NCBI GenBank assembly: GCA_016869415.1
Contig: VGEI01000034.1
Span: 1 to 16,145, forward strand
DNA length: 16,145 nucleotides
Direction: 5' to 3'
Source: Alphaproteobacteria bacterium
GTDB lineage: Bacteria > Pseudomonadota > Alphaproteobacteria > CACIAM-22H2
Part shown: piece after piece, positions 1-6,095 of the stretch
Layout: each line of letters begins with the position of its first letter
How positions within the stretch are numbered: position 1 is the first letter of the stretch
Translations under genes and position numbers: made by a program
The notes under the pieces: generated by a model
What the model saw: only the letters and a program-made list of their open reading frames with translations
What the model was told of the DNA's origin: nothing
Databases searched by the model: none

Positions 1-88
1 GGGGCGCGAAATCGCCACGCCGGCCGAGGCGCGCGCCATCATGGGCGTGAAGTACGGCGCGAAGTCCAGGACCGCGGCGGCGGAATAG
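1..88 (+). CDS. C-terminal end of a probable beta-keto acid cleavage enzyme (DUF849/BKACE family), partial
   Basis: Reading from base 2, an open frame runs to a TAG at 86-88 and gives 28 residues. They begin GREIATPAEARAIMGVKYG and end in a short Ala/Ser/Lys/Arg-rich tail. The GREIATPAEAR.I(L/M)G pattern matches, from memory, the extreme C-terminus of DUF849 enzymes (3-keto-5-aminohexanoate cleavage enzyme family), which are Zn-dependent and condense beta-keto acids with acetyl-CoA. Everything upstream, including the metal site, lies outside the window, so the call rests on this tail alone. The gene ends 26 bp before the MarR-type regulator on the same strand, so the two may be co-transcribed. 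Without the rest of the protein, the substrate cannot be inferred. Confidence 0.5.
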   Translation, partial: GREIATPAEARAIMGVKYGAKSRTAAAE

Positions 89-114
89 ACGGAAGCGGCG
101 GGAAGTACGACAGA

Positions 115-636
115 ATGGACGACATTCCCCGCCCGCTGCCGCGCCCGAAGGAGGAGAGCGACGCGGCTGCCGATGAATCGCGCACGCGCGGCCTTGAGGC
201 GCTGGAGCACTCCATCCCCTACAAGCTCTACAAGCTGGCGCTGCGCGGCTCGGCGGCCAAGAGCGCCCATATCAAGAAGACCGTCGGCCTTGCCATCGAC
301 GAATGGAAGGTGCTGCTGCTCATCGGTACCTTCGCGCCGCTCTCGACCAAGGAAGTGGCGGAGCGTTCGACCCTCGACAAGGTGCGTATCAGCCGCACGA
401 CCGACCGGCTAGTCAAGGCGGGGCTGATCACCGCCGCGCGCGATGGCAGCGATGGCCGCAAGATCGAGCTGCGCCTGACCCGCCGCGGCAGAACCAAGTA
501 CCAGGGCGTCGTGGCGAGCCTGACCGCCTGGGACGGCGCCTTTGTCGAGGCATTGAGCGCCAGAGAGCGGCAGCAGCTGGACGACATGCTACAGGCGCTC
601 GACGCCCGCATCGACGCGCTGGCAACGAGATTCTAG
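115..636 (+). CDS. MarR-family winged-helix transcriptional regulator
   Basis: 173 residues, a typical MarR length plus a hydrophilic, probably disordered N-terminal extension of about 28 residues rich in Pro, Glu and Asp. The winged helix-turn-helix is clear. The recognition segment at residues 76-101 contains LSTKEVAERSTLDKVRISR and then TDRLVKAGLI. The wing at 108-121 carries the usual Asp-Gly-x-x-Asp-Gly-Arg-Lys pattern followed by LTRRG. The C-terminal helix from about residue 139 would form the dimer interface. Such proteins bind short inverted repeats as dimers and are often relieved by aromatic or phenolic ligands or oxidants. The start at 115 follows a weak GCGGGAAG stretch. It may be co-transcribed with the upstream BKACE-like gene, and a candidate dyad at 1587-1606 in front of the ferritin-like gene could be a target. 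Ligand unknown. Confidence 0.88.
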   Translation: MDDIPRPLPRPKEESDAAADESRTRGLEALEHSIPYKLYKLALRGSAAKSAHIKKTVGLAIDEWKVLLLIGTFAPLSTKEVAERSTLDKVRISRTTDRLVKAGLITAARDGSDGRKIELRLTRRGRTKYQGVVASLTAWDGAFVEALSARERQQLDDMLQALDARIDALATRF

Positions 637-656
637 CCGAACTTGTGCTGCGTGAC

Positions 657-676
657 GGCCGCCCTATCGGGCGGCC
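657..676. terminator. Perfect 8-bp GC hairpin downstream of the MarR gene
   Basis: GGCCGCCC (657-664), loop TATC, GGGCGGCC (669-676). It lies about 20 bp after the regulator's stop codon. A small second stem, CCTC/GAGG (678-681/687-690), and a pyrimidine stretch (TTCTTT, 692-697) follow. It probably ends or stabilises the plus-strand transcript. The T-rich part is not directly adjacent to the main stem, so intrinsic termination is plausible but not certain. Confidence 0.5.
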
Positions 677-698
677 CCCTCGGCATGAGGCCTTCTTT

Positions 699-753
699 AA
701 AAAAGTCTCACTCTGCTGCGAGCCCTAGGGAGGCTCGCAGGGTGAGTCTCTTT
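699..753 (-). terminator. Intrinsic terminator of the ferritin-like gene, possibly bidirectional
   Basis: A 9-bp perfect stem (CTGCGAGCC 716-724, GGCTCGCAG 732-740, loop of 7) is extended by outer arms CTCAC (707-711) and GTGAG (742-746). Read on the minus strand it starts directly after the TAA stop at 752-754 and ends in six T residues (complement of 699-704), a canonical Rho-independent layout. Read on the plus strand it is followed only by TCTCTTT, so it may also weakly stop transcription coming from the regulator. It separates two convergent genes. Confidence 0.8.
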
Positions 754-1570
754 ACGCCGCCAGCCTGGCTTCCGCCTTGGCGTAGTCGAAGCCGAGCGGC
801 GGCAGGCGGCCGTTGAGCGCGTCGTCGAGCGTCCTGCCCTCGAGCGGGTAGCCGAACTGCGAGTTGCGCATGGCGATGCGGCCCTTGAGCTGCTCGACCG
901 AGATGCGCTCGAGGTGCTGCCACTCCTCCGCCGTCAGGCCTTCGGTGTCGAGGCCGACGATGCCCTTGAGCATGTGGCCGAACTCGTCCTCGTAGACCTT
1001 GGCGCAGGCGGCGGCGATCAGCGCGTTGCGCTTGCCGTGCGGGCCTGCGGTCTGCGTCTTGAGCTTCATGCCCTCGGAGAACAGCGTGCAGTAGCCGCCT
1101 TCGGTGAAGCTGGTCGCCCGCGTACCCAGCTTGAGGTTCTCCTTCTTGTGCGCGAAGCGCAGATGGGTGAGGTCGAGATCCTCCTTCCAGCTGTTCTTCA
1201 GCACATGCGGGTTGAGCTTGGGCTCACCCGGCTCGGCCATGCCGTCATAGGCGTCGGCGAACGCGGTGTAGTGGGCAAACTCCGCCCACAGGCCTTCGGC
1301 GATGTCGAGCACCTGGTGGCGATCGACCTCGAGGTCGATCTTGGGGAACAACGCCACGAGCTGCTCGGCGGGCCCGAGGAAGATGCCCTTGTCGAGCGGC
1401 GCCAGGCCCGAGCCCCAGACCTCCTTGGAGCATTGGTAGGCCAGCCATTTGCGGTCGCTCTCGCGCGTGCGCCTGTCCCAGGTCCAGTAGCGGCGGAAGA
1501 CCTCGGCCTCTCCCGCCCAATAAGGGGAAGCCGCGTCGATCAGACGCTTGAGATTGGCGCTCACGCCCAT
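752..1570 (-). CDS. Ferritin-like (diiron-type) helical protein of unknown function
   Basis: 272 residues without signal peptide or membrane segment. I do not recognise a named family. The distribution of possible metal ligands fits a four-helix ferritin-like diiron carboxylate fold: Glu50 (SKEVW), E97-x-x-H100 (AEFAHY), Glu157 (FTEGGY) and E196-x-x-H199 (DEFGHM). This is one Glu, an ExxH, another Glu and a second ExxH in helix order. The spacing supports a diiron oxygenase, oxidase or TenA/heme-oxygenase-like enzyme rather than an iron-storage protein, but the reaction cannot be named. The ATG at 1570 has a strong ribosome-binding site (GGAGGA, complement of 1575-1580). A 20-bp imperfect dyad lies just upstream. 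It is convergent with the MarR gene and has its own terminator, so it appears monocistronic. Confidence 0.6.
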   Translation of the reverse strand: MGVSANLKRLIDAASPYWAGEAEVFRRYWTWDRRTRESDRKWLAYQCSKEVWGSGLAPLDKGIFLGPAEQLVALFPKIDLEVDRHQVLDIAEGLWAEFAHYTAFADAYDGMAEPGEPKLNPHVLKNSWKEDLDLTHLRFAHKKENLKLGTRATSFTEGGYCTLFSEGMKLKTQTAGPHGKRNALIAAACAKVYEDEFGHMLKGIVGLDTEGLTAEEWQHLERISVEQLKGRIAMRNSQFGYPLEGRTLDDALNGRLPPLGFDYAKAEARLAA

Positions 1571-1586
1571 GCCGTCCTCCGGGGAA

Positions 1587-1606
1587 TTAGTCCGTGTACA
1601 GAATAA
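1587..1606. promoter_or_regulatory. Imperfect 20-bp dyad in front of the ferritin-like gene, candidate operator
   Basis: TTAGTCCGTGTACAGAATAA pairs with itself at 7 of 10 positions (TTA-TC-GT ... AC-GA-TAA), centred on 1596/1597. It lies 17-36 bp upstream of the ATG at 1570, directly before the Shine-Dalgarno sequence. Size and position suit a MarR-type dimer site, and a MarR gene is the convergent neighbour. Binding is inference only. Confidence 0.35.
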
Positions 1607-1624
1607 CTCACCGCCCCCGCGGGC

Positions 1625-2587
1625 TCAAGGCGAAGGGCGGGCATCGCCGAATACGATCATGGCGGCCGACAGAGTAGCCAGCGACACCACCGTGGAGGCG
1701 AGAATAATGGCCGAGGTCCGCTCGACATAGACCCGGTATTGCTGCGCCACGACGAAGGCCAGGGCGCCGGTGGGCAGGGCCGAGAGGATGACCACGCTGG
1801 CCGTCCAGAATGCGTCAAGCTCCAGAGCCACGGCGATAAGCCAGCCGGCGAGCGGATGCACGACCAGCTTGATCGCCACCAGCCAGGCGGACTCCACCGC
1901 CTTGCGGCCGCGCACCAGAGTGTCGAGAGGCCGCGAGGCGATGAACAGGCCGACGGCGAACAGCGCGCACGGCCCCGCGGAGGCCGCGAGCAGATCGCCG
2001 AAGGTCACCAGCGGCTTCGGCAAGCTCAGACCGAAGGCGCTGACAGCAAGGCCCGCGACGGGCGCCACGACTAGCGGATTGGTGATCAGCGCATGGCCGA
2101 CATCGGCCAGGACGCGGCTGAGCCGCTGTTCGGTCCCCTGCGCCAGCTCAACGAGAACGATCATTCCTCCGGTGATCACGGCGCCGTTGACCACCGCCGC
2201 GATCACCGCCGGCAGCATGCCTTCAGGGCCGTAGGCGGTCATGTAAAGCGGGATACCCATGTAGCCGGTGTTGGCGAAGGTCCCGTTCATGCCAGCCATC
2301 GACTGCTCGGCGGCGTTGCCTGGGAACAACCAGCGCCAGGCCACCACGATAGTCACGAACACCGCGACCGTGCCCCCGAGATAGGCAGTGATGAATGGCA
2401 GGTTCATGGCCTGCGCCACCGGGACCCGCGCCATGCCCAGGAAAAGCAGCGGCGGTAGGGCGAACCAGTAGACGAAGCCGTTGAGCGCCTGCGAGCTTTC
2501 CTGACCGAGGACGCGGAAGCGGCCGGCGGCGACGCCGGCAAAGATCAGGCCGAAAACTGGCAGGACGACGTCGATGATGGCGCGCAT
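1625..2587 (-). CDS. AEC-family (auxin efflux carrier-type) membrane transporter
   Basis: 320 residues, the usual AEC length. The protein is almost wholly hydrophobic with about ten predicted helices in a 5+5 arrangement. The N-terminus (VLPVFGLIFAGVAAGRF) and the following Leu/Pro/Phe-rich helix (FVYWFALPPLLFLGMARV) are characteristic of the family, as is GMNGTFANTGYMGIPL at roughly 98-113. The C-terminal half contains the paired motif around ILSALPTGALAFVVAQQY. AEC proteins move organic anions such as malonate or auxin-like acids across the inner membrane, and substrate cannot be told from sequence. The ATG at 2587 lacks an obvious Shine-Dalgarno sequence. A weak promoter-like pair (TCGACA, 17 bp, TAGCTT) lies just upstream on the minus strand. 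It lies in tandem with the ferritin-like gene, 54 bp away, but that gene has its own leader signals. Confidence 0.87.
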   Translation of the reverse strand: MRAIIDVVLPVFGLIFAGVAAGRFRVLGQESSQALNGFVYWFALPPLLFLGMARVPVAQAMNLPFITAYLGGTVAVFVTIVVAWRWLFPGNAAEQSMAGMNGTFANTGYMGIPLYMTAYGPEGMLPAVIAAVVNGAVITGGMIVLVELAQGTEQRLSRVLADVGHALITNPLVVAPVAGLAVSAFGLSLPKPLVTFGDLLAASAGPCALFAVGLFIASRPLDTLVRGRKAVESAWLVAIKLVVHPLAGWLIAVALELDAFWTASVVILSALPTGALAFVVAQQYRVYVERTSAIILASTVVSLATLSAAMIVFGDARPSP

Positions 2588-2669
2588 GGCGGGGGCGGCA
2601 AGCTAGGGCCGGGCTGTCCGCTTGTCGAGCGCGCCCGGGCCTAAAGGGACAGGCGCCCGGCGGCTCCGG

Positions 2670-2783
2670 CCCGGGACGCTGGTGTACATCGGCATTGCGC
2701 CGGGGCTGGCGCGCCTCTCGGTCGGCGTGGAGGACGTCGAGGACCTGATCGCCTATCTCGGGCAGGCCCTCGACAGAGCGTGA
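2670..2783 (+). pseudogene. C-terminal remnant of a Cys/Met-metabolism PLP-dependent enzyme
   Basis: In the frame ending at TGA 2781-2783 the plus strand encodes ...VYIGIAPGLARLSVGVE followed by DVEDLIAYLGQALDRA. This is the highly conserved C-terminal signature (LVRLSVGIEDVEDLIADLEQAL) of cystathionine gamma-synthase / methionine gamma-lyase / O-acetylhomoserine sulfhydrylase type enzymes. No catalytic domain precedes it: upstream lies a short GC-rich stretch and then the start of the AEC gene on the other strand. No start codon or ribosome-binding site is visible. The stub ends 3 bp before the convergent stop codon of the metallo-hydrolase. It is best read as the leftover 3' end of a deleted gene, the breakpoint lying near 2640-2680. 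Confidence 0.6.
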
Positions 2784-2786
2784 GCG

Positions 2787-4187
2787 TTACTGCGCGCCGG
2801 CCTCGAAGCGCAGCTCCTGCACGTTCGCCCGGCGGCCGTGGATGGGCAGCACGGTCTCGACCTGCAGGCCCAGCCGGGTGATGTTGTCCCACAGGTTGCG
2901 GGTCACCGGGCTGAGATTGGCCGACCGGCCGGTGATCGGCGCCCGCGGGCTGAAGGCATCGGAAGTGATCAGGATCTTCTCCTGCGGCAGGTAGCCGATG
3001 AGGAAGCCGTCGGCGTGCTGGTTGTTCTTCAGCGTGTGGATCTCGAGCACCCGGTTGCCGTCGGTCAGCACCCGCATGTCGCCGACCGTCTCGATCTTCG
3101 CCTGCTTGCCGGAGCGCGAGAGGGCATCGGGATTGAGGGTGCGCGGGTTGGCGTAGACCTGCTCGAAATAGTCGCGCGCCGTCTCGTGCACGATCAGCGT
3201 GGCGCCCTCGGCCGCCGCCGCCCGCAGGCCGCCGGAATGGTCGAAATGGTGGTGCGTGGTCGTGGCGTAGCGGATCGGCTTGTTGGGGATGGCCTCCTTG
3301 GCCGCCTTGATGGCGGCGTTGGTGCGGCCGTCGCCCAGCGGCGTCTCGAACAGCACGATGTGGTCGCGCATCTCGACGGCCACGCTGTGGTGCGAGGCGC
3401 CGTGGATGAACCACACGCCGTCGGACACCTTGTCGACCGTGACGTCGGCGACCGCCGGGCCGAGGCCGGCCGGCACGGCGACCGGGCCGGGGTTCGGCTT
3501 GACCTCGCCCACCACCAGGTCGAAGGCCGGCAGGCCGGCCGCCGTCTGCAGGATGCGCCCGGGGAACTTCACCCCGCCATGGTCCTTGTAGTCGCGGTAG
3601 AAGGTGACGACCGGCATGTCGCCGAGGACCGGGTTGTCGATCCAGGATTCGACCCTCTCAACCAGGTTCTCGGCGTTGAGCGTGGCGCGCGCCCGGAACT
3701 TGCCGGGCCGCGAGATCTCGAAGGCGCCGTCGCGCAAGGCCGCCTTGTCGGCCAGCGCGGCTCTGACGATGCCGTGCGGCGAGATCCAGAGGTCGTGCTG
3801 GCGCAGGGTGGCCGGCGCCTGGACGGCGCTGCCGACCGGATAGATCACTGCCCAGCCCTGCTCCCCCGAGACACCCCCCGTGGTACGCACCTCGCCGACC
3901 AGCGGGATCGCCCCACCGCCCAACATGTCGCCGCGAGTCAGCACATAGTCGACGCTCGAGGCGGCGGCGGCGTAGTCGTTGTGCCGCGTGTAGCGGGGCA
4001 TGTTCTGCTTGGGCCAGGGCAGGCCGGGTCGGAAGGCCTGGCCGACGGAGAAGAACTGCCCGCTGCCGCTGATCTGCAGGCTGTCGGGCGCCCCCATGGC
4101 CTTGCTGACCGCCTCGAGATCGGCCCGGGCCGATGTGGTGCCAAGCACGACGCCGAGCAGCGCAGTAACGAAAGCGAGTTTCTTCAT
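2787..4187 (-). CDS. Exported metallo-beta-lactamase-fold hydrolase
   Basis: 466 residues. A Sec-type signal peptide (MKKLAFVTALLGVVLGTTSARA, cut near residue 22) implies a periplasmic protein. Residues 23-245 form an N-terminal domain I cannot assign. The metallo-beta-lactamase domain occupies about 250-460 with the zinc motif H312-x-H314-x-D316-H317 in THHHFDHSGG, then candidate ligands H391 (NNQHADG), D410 (ITSDAF) and H450 (LPIHGR). The set of ligands looks complete, so a dinuclear zinc hydrolase is likely; substrate unknown. It is unlikely to be a dedicated antibiotic lactamase given the extra domain. The ATG at 4187 is backed by a strong Shine-Dalgarno (GGGAGGAG). It sits immediately downstream of the terminator repeat at 4243-4326, so it probably has its own promoter, and it converges with the PLP-enzyme stub. 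Confidence 0.85.
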   Translation of the reverse strand: MKKLAFVTALLGVVLGTTSARADLEAVSKAMGAPDSLQISGSGQFFSVGQAFRPGLPWPKQNMPRYTRHNDYAAAASSVDYVLTRGDMLGGGAIPLVGEVRTTGGVSGEQGWAVIYPVGSAVQAPATLRQHDLWISPHGIVRAALADKAALRDGAFEISRPGKFRARATLNAENLVERVESWIDNPVLGDMPVVTFYRDYKDHGGVKFPGRILQTAAGLPAFDLVVGEVKPNPGPVAVPAGLGPAVADVTVDKVSDGVWFIHGASHHSVAVEMRDHIVLFETPLGDGRTNAAIKAAKEAIPNKPIRYATTTHHHFDHSGGLRAAAAEGATLIVHETARDYFEQVYANPRTLNPDALSRSGKQAKIETVGDMRVLTDGNRVLEIHTLKNNQHADGFLIGYLPQEKILITSDAFSPRAPITGRSANLSPVTRNLWDNITRLGLQVETVLPIHGRRANVQELRFEAGAQ

Positions 4188-4242
4188 CTTCTTCTCCTCC
4201 CTGAAACGGGCTCTTGCTTACCCTTAAGAGGAAACACTAGCC

Positions 4243-4326
4243 CGGCCGGCCCTATTCCCAAAGAAAAGGCCGGGTCCGCAGGCCCGCGCCTCCCCTTAAG
4301 CCGCTGGTCCGGCGGGGCTTTCTAGA
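4243..4326 (-). repeat. Left copy of a ~85-bp direct repeat containing a terminator
   Basis: This stretch aligns with 13558-13642 in the same orientation at about 84% identity by hand (14 differences including one gap). Shared blocks include GGCCCTATT, CGGGTCCG and AGCCGCTGGTCCGGC. Nothing similar continues outside these limits. The other copy is the groEL 3' flank. The two copies enclose the catabolic cluster. Confidence 0.75.
4258..4291 (-). terminator. Intrinsic terminator of the catabolic operon
   Basis: On the minus strand, after the alcohol dehydrogenase stop, the sequence reads GGCGCGGGCC-TGCG-GACCCGGCC followed by TTTTCTTT. The stem is slightly imperfect compared with the groEL copy (which has a UUCG loop) but keeps the T-rich tail. 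It ends the eight-gene operon before the metallo-hydrolase gene. Confidence 0.7.
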
Positions 4327-4327
4327 T

Positions 4328-5323
4328 CTACGGGCGAAGCAGGATCTTCGGCGCGGCAACCGCACCGCGATCGATATCCTCGAACGCCTGCTGCGCCTCC
4401 GCCAGGGGACGCTCTTCGAACCAGTCGAGCGGCCCCAGAGCCCCCGACGCCATCGCCGCCAGGGTCTGCGCGAAATCCTCCGGGGTGTAGCAATAGGAGC
4501 CCGTGAAGGTGATCTCCTGCAGGGTGATCTTGCGAATGTCGAGGCCGTCCGAGCCGGGCAGCAGCCCGATATGCACGATCACGCCTCCCGGGCGGATCAT
4601 GCGGCAGGCATCCGCCCGGGTCTGTGCCGCGCCGACCGCATCGACCACAAGATCGACGCTGTTGTCGGCCGGCCGGTCGCTGGCGTCGGGAGCATAGGTC
4701 TTGATCCCCGAAGTCCGCTCGGCATTGGCCCGACGCAAGGGATTCATGTCGCCGATCCGCACATCCGCGGCACCGAAATGCCGGGCCAGCAGCGCGCTTG
4801 GCAGGCCGACCGCCCCGGCACCGAGAACCACGACGCTTGACGCGGCCAGAGGCCGGCGCAGCCGCTCGAGGCCAAGCCGGATTCCATGCCAGGCGACGGC
4901 AATCGGCTCGGCCAGGGCCGCCTGACGGGTGCTCAGTCGATCGGGGATCGGCAGCAGATTGCGCTCCGGCACCCGCACGTACTCGGCGAAGGCGCCCGAG
5001 CGCGGCGCAATCGACAGAATCTGCCGGGTCGGCGACAGATGCGGGAGACCGTCGCGGGCGGACGGACACTCGGGATCGATGACGAGCGGATTGATCGCGA
5101 CGCGCTCGCCGGCACGAGGGCCGTCGACGATGCGACCCGCAGCCTCGTGACCGAGAATCAAAGGGGGTGGCCGGCGCGAATCGAATCCGTGATAGGCGTG
5201 CATGTCGGAACCGCAGATGCCGACCGCCTCGACCGCAACGACCGCCTCGCCCGCCGCCGGCAGGGGATCGGGCTCCTCGCGGACAACGACCTTGTGTGGA
5301 GCGACGTAGACCGCAGCCTTCAT
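4328..5323 (-). CDS. Zinc-type medium-chain alcohol/polyol dehydrogenase (threonine/sorbitol dehydrogenase-like), HpsP-like by context
   Basis: 331 residues from the ATG at 5323, which has GAGG 7 bp upstream and opens with the family-typical MKAAVY. A longer frame from 5392 would run back into the upstream SDR gene and has no support. The catalytic zinc site is present: Cys37 (GICGSDMHAY), His59-Glu60 (GHEAAG) and Glu139 (LAEPIAVAWHG). The Rossmann motif VLGAGAVGLP at 167-176 binds NAD(P). The structural-zinc loop, normally four cysteines after NPL, keeps only Cys86, so that zinc is probably absent. It is the last gene of the operon, 7 bp after the SDR stop. With the SDR and HisD-family enzyme it resembles the HpsP/HpsO/HpsN set, where it would interconvert a C2 alcohol and ketone. 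The exact substrate is inferred. Confidence 0.88.
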   Translation of the reverse strand: MKAAVYVAPHKVVVREEPDPLPAAGEAVVAVEAVGICGSDMHAYHGFDSRRPPPLILGHEAAGRIVDGPRAGERVAINPLVIDPECPSARDGLPHLSPTRQILSIAPRSGAFAEYVRVPERNLLPIPDRLSTRQAALAEPIAVAWHGIRLGLERLRRPLAASSVVVLGAGAVGLPSALLARHFGAADVRIGDMNPLRRANAERTSGIKTYAPDASDRPADNSVDLVVDAVGAAQTRADACRMIRPGGVIVHIGLLPGSDGLDIRKITLQEITFTGSYCYTPEDFAQTLAAMASGALGPLDWFEERPLAEAQQAFEDIDRGAVAAPKILLRP

Positions 5324-5330
5324 GGGAACC

Positions 5331-6095
5331 TCACTTCGCGGTAAAGCCGCCGTCGACGGACAGGATCTGCCCGGTGACGTAGGCGGATGCATCGGACGCC
5401 AGAAACACGATCGCGCCGTCGAGATCCTCCAGCCGCCCGTTTCGGCCGATGGCGGTTTGCGCTGCGTTCGCTGCGGCGCGCGCCGGATCGGCGAACACCG
5501 CGGCGGTCAGCGGCGTCTCGAAGAAGCCGGGCGCGATGGCGTTGCAGGTGATCCCGTATCGCGACCATGCCTCGGCGATCGCCCGGGTGAGCTGTCCGAC
5601 CCCCGCCTTCGCCGCCCCATAGGGCGCCGAGTTCGGAAAGGCGCGCCAGGTTTGCAAGGAGGCGACGTTGACGATGCGGCCCCAGCCCTTTTGCTTCATC
5701 GCCGGCGCCAGCCCCTGGGTAAGCAGGAACGGCGCCCGAAGATGAACGGCCATGTGCAGGTCGAAAGCATCGGCGCTCACCTCCTGGAACGGCTGGCGCA
5801 GGTTCATGCCGGCGGCATTGACCAGAACGTCGATGCCGATGCCACGCGCTTCCGCGATCAGGTGTTCGACTCCCGGGAGTGTCGAGAGGTCCGCGGACAC
5901 GGTTCTGGCCACGACCCCCTCGCCGGCGAGCCGCGCCGCGGCTTGCGCCAGTTCCACCGGGCGCCGTGCCGCCAAGACGAGCCCAGCCCCGGCCCTGCCG
6001 AGAGCATGGGCGAACGCATAGCCTATTCCCGAGCTGCCGCCCGTCACCAGCGCGGTACGGCCCTCGAGCGAGAACAATTTCGCCAATCGGTTCAT
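5331..6095 (-). CDS. Classical SDR-family oxidoreductase, HpsO-like by context
   Basis: 254 residues from the ATG at 6095, whose ATGA overlaps the aminotransferase stop (TGA 6094-6092), implying translational coupling. The longer open frame starting at 6305 lies inside the aminotransferase gene and is rejected. Signatures of a classical NAD(P)-dependent SDR: TGGSSGIG at 18-25, NAAG at 93-96, Ser146, and YGAAK with Tyr159 and Lys163. The C-terminal part has the usual AIAPGFFETP and ends DGGFTAK. The conserved Asn of the catalytic tetrad appears to be His118 (AVHLRAPF where N is usual), which is odd. The overall pattern is that of gluconate 5-dehydrogenase/3-oxoacyl reductase-like SDRs. In this operon it probably oxidises or reduces a small hydroxyl/keto substrate alongside the zinc alcohol dehydrogenase. 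Confidence 0.9.
   Translation of the reverse strand: MNRLAKLFSLEGRTALVTGGSSGIGYAFAHALGRAGAGLVLAARRPVELAQAAARLAGEGVVARTVSADLSTLPGVEHLIAEARGIGIDVLVNAAGMNLRQPFQEVSADAFDLHMAVHLRAPFLLTQGLAPAMKQKGWGRIVNVASLQTWRAFPNSAPYGAAKAGVGQLTRAIAEAWSRYGITCNAIAPGFFETPLTAAVFADPARAAANAAQTAIGRNGRLEDLDGAIVFLASDASAYVTGQILSVDGGFTAK

Noticed and set aside
2838..4325. 495-codon open frame on the plus strand opposite the metallohydrolase
   Set aside because: Antisense shadow caused by GC codon bias; the opposite strand has a signal peptide, a full zinc motif and a strong ribosome-binding site.
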